A stretch of DNA of 64,000 nt from assembly GCA_934643825.1 (NCBI GenBank), contig CAKUCW010000001.1:1-64000 (forward strand), written 5' to 3'. Shown one piece after another: positions 41,216 through 49,645 of this stretch. Every line of letters begins with the position of its first letter. Position 1 is the stretch's first letter. Both the position numbers and the translations under genes were made by a program. A model generated the notes under the pieces. The model saw nothing but the letters and a program-made list of their open reading frames with translations. It was not told the origin of the DNA and made no database searches. The DNA is from an uncultured Clostridia bacterium (GTDB lineage: Bacteria; Bacillota; Clostridia; Christensenellales; Aristaeellaceae).

Positions 41216-42492
41216 CAACCATGATGGATGCGGGAAAACAGATCCTGCCCATGATAACCGCCGCAGCGTCCATGTTGCTCATGGGCGTATGCGGCGTTCA
41301 ATTATGGTTCAGACTGACCCGACTGATGCGCGGGCAGGAAACGGCAGACGGGTTGACGAAAGAACAAAGTCCAATTCCTCTGCGTCAGATGGCGTGGGCG
41401 GCGGGCATTGCGCTGCTCAGCCGATTGGCTGCCATGCTGCTGGCATATGGCTTTTACCGCGTGCTGGACGTGGGCGAATTGTCCTTTGCCGATTCGTTTG
41501 AGCAGCTTTGGCTGCATTGGGACACGCGCCACTATATCGGCATCGCGCAGGACGGCTACACCGCCGTCGGCGACGAGCGGCTCAGGCTGGTGTTCTTTCC
41601 GCTGTATCCGCTGCTGATGCGGCTGGTTTCGCCGCTGACGGGCGGAAATCTGTTTGCGGCAGGGACGGCGGTTTCGCTGGTCTGCTCGGCGGCAGCGGCG
41701 GCATTGCTCTATGATTTGGCGCAGATGCAGCTCGGCGAACGAGGCGGATGGCTGGCAGTCGCCTATTTTCTGCTGAACCCTCTGAGCGTCTTTCTGGGAT
41801 GCGTATATACGGAAGCCCTGTTCATCTGCCTGACGCTGGCGGCGGTCTGTCTGCTTCGGCGCGGGCATCCGTGGGCTGCAGCACTGTGCGGCATGCTCAG
41901 TGCGCTGACGCGCATGCCGGGCGTCATCGTTTCCGGTCTGTTCATCATCGCGTTCCTTGCCAAGATACCGCGTGAGGGCGTGAAGGCGAAGGCGCTGCTT
42001 GCCTGCGTGGGTCAGGTTCTGCTGGTTTTCTGCGGTCTGTTCATCTACTGGACAATCAACTGGGCGGTTACGGGCGATCCGATGATGTACCTGACCTATC
42101 AAAGGGAAAACTGGTATCAGGAGGCAGGCGCATTCTGGCAATCCGCCGGGCAGACGATGTACTACATTCTTTCGACGTTCGGCGAGGACGATTGGCTGTT
42201 CACATGGGTGTTTCAGGGGCTGGCGATGGCATATATGTATATCATGCTGGCGTTTGAGCAGAAAAAGCTCCCGTTTGATCTGGCGGCATACAGCTTTGTC
42301 TATGTCGCGGTCGTGCTTTCGCCGACGTGGCTGCTTTCCGGCGCACGGTATCTGTATGCGCTCTGCGCCCTGCCGCTGATGCAGGCGAGTGCATTCCGAA
42401 AAAAGGATGCGCATGTGATTACGCTGTGCGTCAGCGGAGCGTTGCTGGTGCTGTTTATATTCGGATATACGATTGCGGTTATGGTATTTTAG
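41212..42492 (+). CDS. PIG-V-like (GT-C fold) mannosyltransferase homologue
   Basis: A polytopic membrane protein of up to 426 residues. It has the PIG-V/GPI-mannosyltransferase-2 pattern: the luminal-type loop HWDTRHYIGIAQDGY near 103-117 with the acidic catalytic candidate, then FFPLYPLLMRL. About ten hydrophobic helices follow. Such enzymes transfer a sugar from a polyprenyl-phosphate donor on the outer face of the membrane; in bacteria the acceptor is usually unknown. The start may be GTG at 41212, overlapping the previous stop, or ATG at 41221. It is followed after 15 bases by the TMEM64-type gene and is probably co-transcribed with its neighbours on both sides. Confidence 0.83.
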   Translation: MTTMMDAGKQILPMITAAASMLLMGVCGVQLWFRLTRLMRGQETADGLTKEQSPIPLRQMAWAAGIALLSRLAAMLLAYGFYRVLDVGELSFADSFEQLWLHWDTRHYIGIAQDGYTAVGDERLRLVFFPLYPLLMRLVSPLTGGNLFAAGTAVSLVCSAAAAALLYDLAQMQLGERGGWLAVAYFLLNPLSVFLGCVYTEALFICLTLAAVCLLRRGHPWAAALCGMLSALTRMPGVIVSGLFIIAFLAKIPREGVKAKALLACVGQVLLVFCGLFIYWTINWAVTGDPMMYLTYQRENWYQEAGAFWQSAGQTMYYILSTFGEDDWLFTWVFQGLAMAYMYIMLAFEQKKLPFDLAAYSFVYVAVVLSPTWLLSGARYLYALCALPLMQASAFRKKDAHVITLCVSGALLVLFIFGYTIAVMVF

Positions 42493-42507
42493 AGAGGCTT
42501 TATTGAG

Positions 42508-43212
42508 ATGAAAGAACACAGAAAAACCGTGCGCAGGCTCGTCATTGCGCTTGCCGTGATTGCGGCGCTGGCGGGATGCGGCTATGCGCTCTGGAAAACG
42601 GGCGTCTTTGAGCGCATCAACTCGGTGGAAGAGCTACGCGAGGTCATTTCCGGCGCGGGCGCATGGGCGGGCGTCGTGTACTTCTTCTTGCAGATGATGA
42701 CGGTCATTGTCGCGCCGATCCCGAGCAACATTTCGATGATGGCGGGCGCGTTGGCGCTGGGATTTTGGAAAGCGATGATTTTAGGCGTGCTGGCGGTGGT
42801 TGCCGGTTCGATGATCGTTTTTCTGGCGGCGCGTGCGCTGGGGCGGAACGCGATTCAGCGGTTTCTGGACAAGGGCGTGATGGACAAGTATCTGCCGGTC
42901 ATCGAGGAGAAGCAGGACATGTTTCTCTTTCTGACGATGCTGTTTCCGTTTTTTCCGGACGATGCGCTGTGCATGCTGGCGGGGCTGACGAATATCTCGC
43001 TGGGGCGTTTTACGGCGATTATGATACTGGCGCGTCCGTGGGGGTTGATTGTTGCGGCGCTGCTGGGAAGCGGTTCGTTGAGCCTGCCAATCTGGGCATG
43101 GGTGATTCTGGGCGCGGTCGGCGTCTGCATCTTCTATTTTGCGCTGAAGTACAGCAGCGAAATCGAAGACAAGCTCTTTATGTTTGTGCGGAAGGTAACG
43201 AAGAGAAAGTGA
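42508..43212 (+). CDS. TVP38/TMEM64 family membrane protein
   Basis: A 234-residue polytopic protein of the DedA-related TVP38/TMEM64 (VTT domain) family. The VTT core shows PIPSNISMMAGALALGFWKAMILG followed by GSMIVFLAARALGRN, and later PFFPDDALCMLAGLTNISLGRF. Relatives move lipids such as undecaprenyl phosphate between leaflets. That would fit its position directly behind a putative polyprenyl-phosphate-dependent glycosyltransferase, but this is an inference. The ATG follows AGAGAGG loosely. A cluster of palindromic repeats follows it. Confidence 0.88.
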   Translation: MKEHRKTVRRLVIALAVIAALAGCGYALWKTGVFERINSVEELREVISGAGAWAGVVYFFLQMMTVIVAPIPSNISMMAGALALGFWKAMILGVLAVVAGSMIVFLAARALGRNAIQRFLDKGVMDKYLPVIEEKQDMFLFLTMLFPFFPDDALCMLAGLTNISLGRFTAIMILARPWGLIVAALLGSGSLSLPIWAWVILGAVGVCIFYFALKYSSEIEDKLFMFVRKVTKRK

Positions 43213-43227
43213 CGGAAGTGGGGGACG

Positions 43228-43430
43228 TTGAGGGCTCTGCCCTCAAGCTCCCGGCAGGGAACTGAGTTCCCTGCACCCTTCACTACGCTATCGCTTCGCG
43301 ATAGCTGGGGGAAATGGAATATGACTTTAAGCCGCCGCGAAGCGGAGGTGAGGTTTGGGGATGAAATCCCCAAGCGGGGTATGGGGTGGCAACACATGGT
43401 AACTCCCGTTCCCCCTTCGCATACGCTTTC
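43228..43430. repeat. Palindrome cluster downstream of the TMEM64 gene
   Basis: Hairpins GAGGGCTCTGCCCTC, CAGGGAACTGAGTTCCCTG, GCTATCGCTTCGCGATAGC and GGGGATGAAATCCCC occur in sequence. CACTACGCTATCGC and the following bases are the reverse complement of the unit at 14441-14465. Confidence 0.75.
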
Positions 43431-43456
43431 CCTGATTTAAGAAAGGAGTCCTTTCC

Positions 43457-44386
43457 ATGCTGCATGTCATCTGCCTGAACCCTGCCATCGACAAAATATA
43501 CCGCATTCCCGATTTTGCGGTGGGGGAGGACTACCCCGGGCAGAAGCCCGAGGTGCGCGTCGGCGGCAAGGGCGTAAATGTCGCTCGTGTACTCAGTCAG
43601 CTGGGTGCGCCGGTTCATCTCTACGGTTTTTTGGGCGAAGGCGGCGACATCATCCGCAAAGAGATGAAGGAACGCTGTGTCTGCTCGTTTTTCGATGTGT
43701 CGGGCGCGTGCAGGACGACGGTAAACATCATTGACCCGAAATCCGGACGGGAAACGGTCATCACGGAAGCGGGGCCGCAGGTTGGCGAAAGCGATGTGCG
43801 CGAGCTGTTGCTTGAATTGAGCGACCGCGTTCAGCCGGGGGACATCGTTGCGGCAAGCGGTTCGATCATCGCGGGCGCACCGTCGGATATTTACGCGCAG
43901 ATCAGCCGAATCTGCGGGGAAATCGGCGCAAAGTGTGCGCTTGACTGCAATACGTCGGCACTGAAAAGCTCGCTTTCGGGCGATGTCCGCTACATTTTGG
44001 GCAAGCCGAACGAGCGGGAGCTTTGTGCGCTGCTCCAAAGAGAGCGGACAAAGGACGTCCATGCGCTGGCGGAAATGGCGCGGGAGCTGATGCCTCCGTA
44101 TGAGATGCTGCTGGTGTCCATGGGCGCGGAGGGCGGCATTTTGGTCACCCGGGAGGAAGCGTATGCGGCGCATATACCGCCGCTTGACGTTGTTTCAACG
44201 GTCGGCAGCGGGGACGCGGCGTTCGCCGGGGCGCTCTTTGCGCTGGAAAAGGGGATGGACAAACGGCTTGTCCTGCAAACCGCCATGAGCTGTGGAGCAA
44301 TAAATGCAAAAATTGGTGGAAATGGCGGCATTGTTTTGCAGGAATTCCGGAATGAAGCGTCGAAAATAAGGATTATCCCCGTTTAA
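43457..44386 (+). CDS. PfkB-family sugar kinase, 1-phosphofructokinase/tagatose-6-phosphate kinase type
   Basis: A 309-residue PfkB-family kinase. The N-terminal signature CLNPAIDKIY and the sugar-binding GGKGVNVARVL are those of the 1-phosphofructokinase (FruK) and tagatose-6-phosphate kinase (LacC) branch. The catalytic aspartate lies in STVGSGDAAFAGA near 255. These enzymes phosphorylate a ketose phosphate to a bisphosphate in the cytosol. No fru PTS or lac genes are adjacent, so I do not decide between the two. A good AAGGAG site precedes the ATG. It is transcribed alone before the opp promoter. Confidence 0.87.
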   Translation: MLHVICLNPAIDKIYRIPDFAVGEDYPGQKPEVRVGGKGVNVARVLSQLGAPVHLYGFLGEGGDIIRKEMKERCVCSFFDVSGACRTTVNIIDPKSGRETVITEAGPQVGESDVRELLLELSDRVQPGDIVAASGSIIAGAPSDIYAQISRICGEIGAKCALDCNTSALKSSLSGDVRYILGKPNERELCALLQRERTKDVHALAEMARELMPPYEMLLVSMGAEGGILVTREEAYAAHIPPLDVVSTVGSGDAAFAGALFALEKGMDKRLVLQTAMSCGAINAKIGGNGGIVLQEFRNEASKIRIIPV

Positions 44387-44451
44387 GGGGCAGTCGGCAG
44401 ACGCTCGTCAGATTTTTTTTGTAATTCGATCATCCAAAACCGTCGGTATGA

Positions 44452-44480
44452 TTGACAATGACAAAAAAACAGTGTATAGT
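44452..44480 (+). promoter_or_regulatory. Promoter of the peptide transporter operon
   Basis: TTGACA (44452-44457), 17-base spacer, TATAGT (44475-44480), 119 bases before the oppA start. Confidence 0.85.
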
Positions 44481-44599
44481 AAATGTGTTTAATCAGATTT
44501 GTGGCAGTATACGCATTTATACGGAAATCGACGGGCTCAACTTGATATTTTGTCGCAGGGATGCGCAGAATATAATATTTTGCAGGGAGGAACTTAACC

Positions 44600-46510
44600 A
44601 TGAAGAAGCTTCTTTCTATGCTTCTGGCAGGTGCCATGCTCGTTTCTTCGACCGCTATGGCTTTTGCCGAAAGCGCAGGCGCGGCGGAGAAGGGAACCAT
44701 TGTCTATGGCTCTTCCACCGAAATCGGCGGCGACTTCGCCCCCAGCTCCTGGTGGACGAACAACGCGACTGACAAGCTCATCCGTGACCTGACCAATGAC
44801 TACGGCATCACCGTCACCAACCAGGGCGGCGAGTACGTCGTCAACGACACGGTCTGCAAGGATCTGACCTCCGTGGTCAACGATGACGGCAGCAAGACCT
44901 TCACCGTTACCATCAACGAGGGTCTGACCTACAACAACGGCGAAGCGATCACCGCGAAGGACTATGTCTGGAGCCTCGTATTCTCCTGCTCCAAGGTCGC
45001 GATGGATGTCGGCGCGAAGATGACCGGTTATCTGACCTATGTCGGCGGTCAGGAATACTTTGACGGCAAAGCGGCCGCGGTTTCCGGTGTGCGCCTCATC
45101 GACGATTACACCTACTCCGTGACCATCGTTCCGGAAAAGATTCCGTACTTCTACGATCTGGCTTACGTCGGCGATATCCCGCTGTCCATCAAGTATTGGC
45201 TGGGCGATGCGGTTGAAGTCAAGGACGACGGCGAAGGCTGCTACATCGCCGGCGACTTCACCAAGGAAGGCATCGAGAAGCAGCTGGAGTACGCCCGCTT
45301 CAACGCTGGTGAGGACCGCGTTTCCGCCGGCCCGTACAACCTGGTTGCGTTCGACAAGGGCTCCCTGCAGGCGACCCTGACCATCAACCCGAACTACGCG
45401 GGCAACTTCGAGGGTCAGAAGCCGAGCATCGAAAAGATCGTCGTCACCAAGACCGAAGACGCGACTTGGGCTGACGCTCTGAAGACCGGTGCTTTCAACT
45501 TCTATGATACCGTCACCGACGGCACCCAGATTATGACTGCTCTGGATATCATCGAAGAAGGCGGCTTTGACTACGTCCAGTTCGACCGTGCCGGCTACGG
45601 CATGCTGAACTTCCAGTGCGACTTCGGACCGACTCAGTTCGAGGCTGTCCGTCACGCGGTTGCGCTGCTGCTTGACCGCAACGAGTTTGCGAACACCTTC
45701 TGCCAGGGCTGGGGCGGCGTCGTCAACGGCATGTATGGCACGGGTCTGTGGCAGTATCAGGAGGCTGAGGAGTGGCTGGAAGCGACCCTCAATCCGTATT
45801 CCTACGATCCGGAAGCGGCTGTCGAAGAGCTGAAGGCTGACGGCTGGGTTTACAACGCCGACGGCAGCGACTATGTCGATGGCTCCGGCGAAATCCGCTA
45901 CAAGAAGGTTACTCCGGTTGAGGCCGGCACCTACGCGCACAACGTGACCCTCGCCGACGGCACCATCCTGATGCCGCTGATCATCGAATGGTCTTCTTCC
46001 GAGAACAACCCGGTTTCCGAGCTGCTCAACGTCATGCTGGCTCAGGGCGAGCAGACCGCGAACGCGGGCATGAAGATCAACCAGAACGTGATGACCTTCA
46101 CCGAGCTGCTCAACTACTACTACCGCGATGCTTCTCAGGGCGACAAGTACGCCGTCCCGACCTACGGCATGTTCAACCTGGCTTCCAACTTCCAGCCGGC
46201 GTACGACCAGTCCTATGAGTGGACGCTCGATCCGGCGATGGTCGCTCAGGGCTACAACCTGAACCGCCTGTACAACGAGACGATGGACGCGCTCACCATG
46301 AACATGGTTTACGGCGTGGATTCCAGCAACACGCAGCTGTACATGACCTACTGGAAGGGCTTCCAGATGCTTTGGAACGAGCTGCTCCCGCAGATCCCGC
46401 TCTACTCCAACATCTACATCACGGTTTATCCGGATTGGCTCGAAAACTACACTCAGGATTCCTTCTGGGATTTCCAGCAGGCGATTCTCTACGCGACCGT
46501 TGCTGAGTAA
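44600..46510 (+). CDS. Oligopeptide-binding protein (SBP family 5) without lipobox
   Basis: A 636-residue extracytoplasmic binding protein of family 5 (OppA/DppA-like). The family features DLTSVVNDDGSKTFTVTINEGLTYNNGEAITAKD are present in modified form and the C-terminal lobe is intact. The signal peptide (MKKLLSMLLAGAMLVSS, then TAMAFA before ES) has a type I cleavage site. No cysteine occurs near it, so the usual lipid anchor of a monoderm binding protein is missing. The protein also carries many Asn, Tyr and Asp residues on its surface. AGGGAGGAACTTAACC precedes the ATG. It begins the operon of two permeases, two ATPases and a small membrane protein. It could be retained by the propeller on the permease. 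Confidence 0.93.
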   Translation: MKKLLSMLLAGAMLVSSTAMAFAESAGAAEKGTIVYGSSTEIGGDFAPSSWWTNNATDKLIRDLTNDYGITVTNQGGEYVVNDTVCKDLTSVVNDDGSKTFTVTINEGLTYNNGEAITAKDYVWSLVFSCSKVAMDVGAKMTGYLTYVGGQEYFDGKAAAVSGVRLIDDYTYSVTIVPEKIPYFYDLAYVGDIPLSIKYWLGDAVEVKDDGEGCYIAGDFTKEGIEKQLEYARFNAGEDRVSAGPYNLVAFDKGSLQATLTINPNYAGNFEGQKPSIEKIVVTKTEDATWADALKTGAFNFYDTVTDGTQIMTALDIIEEGGFDYVQFDRAGYGMLNFQCDFGPTQFEAVRHAVALLLDRNEFANTFCQGWGGVVNGMYGTGLWQYQEAEEWLEATLNPYSYDPEAAVEELKADGWVYNADGSDYVDGSGEIRYKKVTPVEAGTYAHNVTLADGTILMPLIIEWSSSENNPVSELLNVMLAQGEQTANAGMKINQNVMTFTELLNYYYRDASQGDKYAVPTYGMFNLASNFQPAYDQSYEWTLDPAMVAQGYNLNRLYNETMDALTMNMVYGVDSSNTQLYMTYWKGFQMLWNELLPQIPLYSNIYITVYPDWLENYTQDSFWDFQQAILYATVAE

Positions 46511-46531
46511 TCTCGCTTCGTAAGCAAAACA

Positions 46532-46565
46532 GGGGGCGGGCGTTCTGCCCGACCCCTTTTTCTTT
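46532..46565 (+). terminator. Internal terminator between oppA and oppB
   Basis: Stem GGGG-CGGGC with GCCCG-CCCC (one mismatch) and 5-base loop, followed by TTTTTCTTT. It would let oppA be made in excess over the membrane subunits. Confidence 0.85.
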
Positions 46566-46591
46566 AATTTTTGAAAATAATCGTCCCGATA

Positions 46592-46651
46592 AGGACAAGC
46601 GCCCTGCCCTTGGCGTGCAAAGAGGGGTGCAAAGGGCAAAGCACTTGTCCT
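46592..46651 (+). other. Two-tier RNA hairpin between oppA and oppB
   Basis: The outer stem AGGACAAG (46592-46599) pairs with CTTGTCCT (46644-46651). The inner stem TGCCCTT (46605-46611) pairs with AAGGGCA (46632-46638). The loop repeats a GTGCAAAG-like segment. It may protect or process the downstream mRNA. Confidence 0.6.
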
Positions 46652-46732
46652 GTGGATGAATTTCATATACATGGCGGAAACCGTGAAGAGGAGAACCGTC
46701 GAAGATAATACCAAATAGAGAGGATGGATGAG

Positions 46733-47758
46733 ATGGGCAAATATATTGCCAAGCGTATCGGATATATGGCGCTTGTGTTTCTCATCGTTTCGTTTTTGAT
46801 GTACTCGCTGTACAACCTGATTCCGACCGACCCTGCCCGCGCCGAGCTGGAAGCGCAGAAGCAGAGCCTCAAGCCGGCGGAATATGAACAGTTGTATCAG
46901 GAGCTGCGTGCGAAGATGGGTCTTGATGATCCGCTGGTGGTGCGCTATATGCGCTGGATGGGTCTGTGGCCGGATGTCGGGGACAACTCGGATTTCAACG
47001 GACTGCTTCAGGGCAACTTCGGTTATTCCCAGTTCTACAAGCAGGACGTGATTAAGGTCATTTCCGTCCCGATGCAGAACACGATCTTTATCAATATTTT
47101 CTCCACGATTCTGGCGTTGGGCATCACCATTCCGCTGGGCATTTTCTGCGCCGTTCACAAGGGCAAAAAGGTGGATAACACGGTGCAGGTCGTCACGATG
47201 CTCGGTTACAGCATCCCAATCTACATCATCGCGCTGATTTTCATGTTCTTCTTCTGCGTTCTCTGGCGCATCTTCCCGATTTCCGGCACGAAGACGGCGG
47301 GCGCGATTTACGCGACCAAGTGGGATGAGTTTGTGGATATGCTCTACCACATCGCTCTGCCGACTATCGTCATGACGTTCGCCTCTCTGGGCGGCATGAC
47401 CCGCTATGTCCGTTCCGCGATGATTGACGCGCTGAGCATGGATTACATCCGCACGGCGCGTGCCAAGGGTCTTAAAGAGAAGGTCGTCATCTATTCCCAC
47501 GCGTGGCGCAACGCGCTGTTGCCGATCATCACCTCGATCATCGGCTGGTTTATCAGCATTTTCTCCGGCTCGGTCATCATCGAGAACACGTTCTCTCTGA
47601 ACGGCATGGGCAAGCTCTACTGGGCGGGTCTGAGCAACCTCGACTTTGAGCTGGTTCTGGCGATTCAGATGTTCTATACCATCGTTGCGCTGGTCGGCTC
47701 GCTGATTATGGATATCAGCTACGGTTTGGTCGATCCGCGTGTCCGCGTGGACAAGTAA
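46733..47758 (+). CDS. Peptide ABC transporter permease, OppB type
   Basis: A 341-residue inner-membrane permease. Six membrane segments follow the OppB/DppB plan, starting with an N-terminal helix (GYMALVFLIVSFLMYSLYNLIP). A long extracellular loop with LRAKMGLDDPLVVRYMRWM comes next, and the EAA cytoplasmic coupling loop is DYIRTARAKGLKEKVVIYSHAWRNALLP. The end (GLVDPRVRVDK) is the usual family ending. The start at 46733 is preferred as GAGAGG lies nine bases upstream; the ATG at 46724 directly abuts that site. It pairs with the neighbouring permease, which carries the propeller insert. Confidence 0.94.
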   Translation: MGKYIAKRIGYMALVFLIVSFLMYSLYNLIPTDPARAELEAQKQSLKPAEYEQLYQELRAKMGLDDPLVVRYMRWMGLWPDVGDNSDFNGLLQGNFGYSQFYKQDVIKVISVPMQNTIFINIFSTILALGITIPLGIFCAVHKGKKVDNTVQVVTMLGYSIPIYIIALIFMFFFCVLWRIFPISGTKTAGAIYATKWDEFVDMLYHIALPTIVMTFASLGGMTRYVRSAMIDALSMDYIRTARAKGLKEKVVIYSHAWRNALLPIITSIIGWFISIFSGSVIIENTFSLNGMGKLYWAGLSNLDFELVLAIQMFYTIVALVGSLIMDISYGLVDPRVRVDK

Positions 47759-47770
47759 GGAGGAAGAACA

Positions 47771-49627
47771 ATGAGCAATAAGAAAAAAGAATTCTTCCTC
47801 GTGCGCTGGTTCAAGCGGTGCTTCCTGGGAAGTCGTCCCGAGCTTTCTACGGAGGAAGAAGAAAAGATTCAGACCCCCGTGCGTGCGATGGTTTCAAACT
47901 TTGCCCATCGTCCGCTGGCGATGATCGGTCTGATTGTGTTCCTTGCGATTTTTGTATTCGTTATGGTCGGCCCGCACATCTGGGTGCTTGACCTTTCCGA
48001 GCAGGACAGCACGCTGACCAACCTGCCGCCTTCCAGCAACATGATGGATGTGCCGAAGGCGCTGCTGGACAACGGTGTCAAGGATATTTCCTCCGGCAAT
48101 ACCTACGGCATCGGCGTTGACAACAAGGGCGAAATCTATACCTGGGGTCATACCCGCATCACGGATAAGATTGACGTTGCGAACATTCCGGACGAAGTCA
48201 AGACGGCTGACCTGACGCAGATCGCCGCCGGTACGGACCATATCGTCGCGGTGGACGCGGATGGCAAGGTCTATGTCTGGGGCAACACGCGACTCCAGCA
48301 GAATAAGTTCTCCAACGACATGAAGAAGGCGATGGACAAGGGCGGCGAAGACTGGGATATCGTCCAGCTCGAAGCCAGCAACCAGTTCTCCGCCATCGTC
48401 TGCTCGGACGGCAACCTCTATCTCTGGGGCAACGGCAACATGGCGGACATCAAGCTCCGCAGCAAGTATCAGGGCAAAATCGCCAAGGTCGCGCTGACCG
48501 ACAACGAATACATCGCCCTGCTGACGGACGGCACCGTCGCTTATACCGGCAACAAGGACAAGACCTCTCCGTTTGCCAAGATTCCGGCAGGACTCAAGGG
48601 CAAGAAGGTCGTCGATATCGCTGCCACGAGCAAATCTGTTGCGGCGATCACCGAGGACGGCGAGGTCTACATCTGGGGCAACGCCGTGAAGGGCGAAGCC
48701 AATGTGCCGGCGCTTGAATCCAAGATCGTTCATATCTACGGCGGTCGTTATCATTACACCGCGCTGCTGGAGAACGGCGATCTGGTTTCCTGGGGCAACA
48801 ACAAGTACGGTCAGATCAATGTGCCGGAGAAGGCGCAGAGCGCGGACAACATCGAAAAGATCTTCGTTTCCAGCTATCAGAACTATGCGCTGGCGAGCGA
48901 CGGCACGATGTATACGTGGGGTCTGAAGGGCTTCACGCTCGGCACGGACAGCCTCGGACGCGACATGCTGACCCGTATCGTCAACGGCGGCAGGGTCACC
49001 ATGACCGTCGGCGCAATCTCGGTCGTCATCGCGACCATCCTCGGCATCATCTTCGGCGGACTTGCCGGCTACTTTGGCGGCAGGCTTGATATCCTCATCA
49101 TGCGTATCGCGGAGATTGTCGGCGGTCTGCCGTTCATCCCGTTCGCCATGATTCTCTCCGCCGTTATCGGTACGAGGCTGGACCCGACGCAGAGAATGTA
49201 CCTCATCATGGTCGTTCTGGGCGTGCTGAGCTGGGTTCCGACCTGCCGTCTCGTGCGTGCGCAGATTCTGGCGCAGCGCGAAATGGAGTACGTCACCGCG
49301 GCGAAGGCGATGGGCATCCGTGAATACACCATCGTATTCCGTCACATTCTGCCCAACGTCGTCAGCCTGCTGATCGTTTCCATGACGCTGGACTTTGCAA
49401 CCTGCATGCTGACCGAATCGACGCTGTCTTACCTCGGCTTCGGCATTCCGCTGCCGACCCCGACGTGGGGCAACCTGCTCAACGGCGCGAACAACTCCAT
49501 CGTCATCCAGCAGTATTGGTGGCAGTGGGTGTTCCCGGCGGCGATTTTCGGCATCTGCACCATTTGTATCAACCTGATTGGCGACGGTCTGCGCGATGCG
49601 CTCGACCCGAAGGCACTCGAACGTTAA
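47771..49627 (+). CDS. Peptide ABC transporter permease, OppC type, with inserted RCC1-like propeller
   Basis: A 618-residue permease, about twice the normal OppC length of near 300. Residues 47-68 form the first membrane helix. Residues about 98-386 contain seven repeats of the RCC1 type, each with a variant of the pattern ALLxDGxVYxWGN; examples are GEIYTWGHT, GKVYVWGNT, GNLYLWGNG, GEVYIWGNA and GTMYTWGLK. Seven blades are expected for a closed propeller. It is placed in the first extracellular loop, before LGTDSLGRDMLTR (about 389). Five further membrane helices and the EAA loop YVTAAKAMGIREYTIVFRHILPN follow. The insert is in frame, has the same codon use, and no stop or frameshift. It might dock the binding protein, which lacks a lipid anchor, or bind peptides itself. 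Confidence 0.95.
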   Translation: MSNKKKEFFLVRWFKRCFLGSRPELSTEEEEKIQTPVRAMVSNFAHRPLAMIGLIVFLAIFVFVMVGPHIWVLDLSEQDSTLTNLPPSSNMMDVPKALLDNGVKDISSGNTYGIGVDNKGEIYTWGHTRITDKIDVANIPDEVKTADLTQIAAGTDHIVAVDADGKVYVWGNTRLQQNKFSNDMKKAMDKGGEDWDIVQLEASNQFSAIVCSDGNLYLWGNGNMADIKLRSKYQGKIAKVALTDNEYIALLTDGTVAYTGNKDKTSPFAKIPAGLKGKKVVDIAATSKSVAAITEDGEVYIWGNAVKGEANVPALESKIVHIYGGRYHYTALLENGDLVSWGNNKYGQINVPEKAQSADNIEKIFVSSYQNYALASDGTMYTWGLKGFTLGTDSLGRDMLTRIVNGGRVTMTVGAISVVIATILGIIFGGLAGYFGGRLDILIMRIAEIVGGLPFIPFAMILSAVIGTRLDPTQRMYLIMVVLGVLSWVPTCRLVRAQILAQREMEYVTAAKAMGIREYTIVFRHILPNVVSLLIVSMTLDFATCMLTESTLSYLGFGIPLPTPTWGNLLNGANNSIVIQQYWWQWVFPAAIFGICTICINLIGDGLRDALDPKALER

Positions 49628-49645
49628 GTAAGGAGGGGAAGAATT

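Noticed and set aside
47771..49627. OppC-propeller fusion as an assembly artefact
   Set aside because: The permease halves on both sides of the insert join in one frame at a loop position, codon use is uniform, and exactly seven repeats are present, so a real insertion is more likely.
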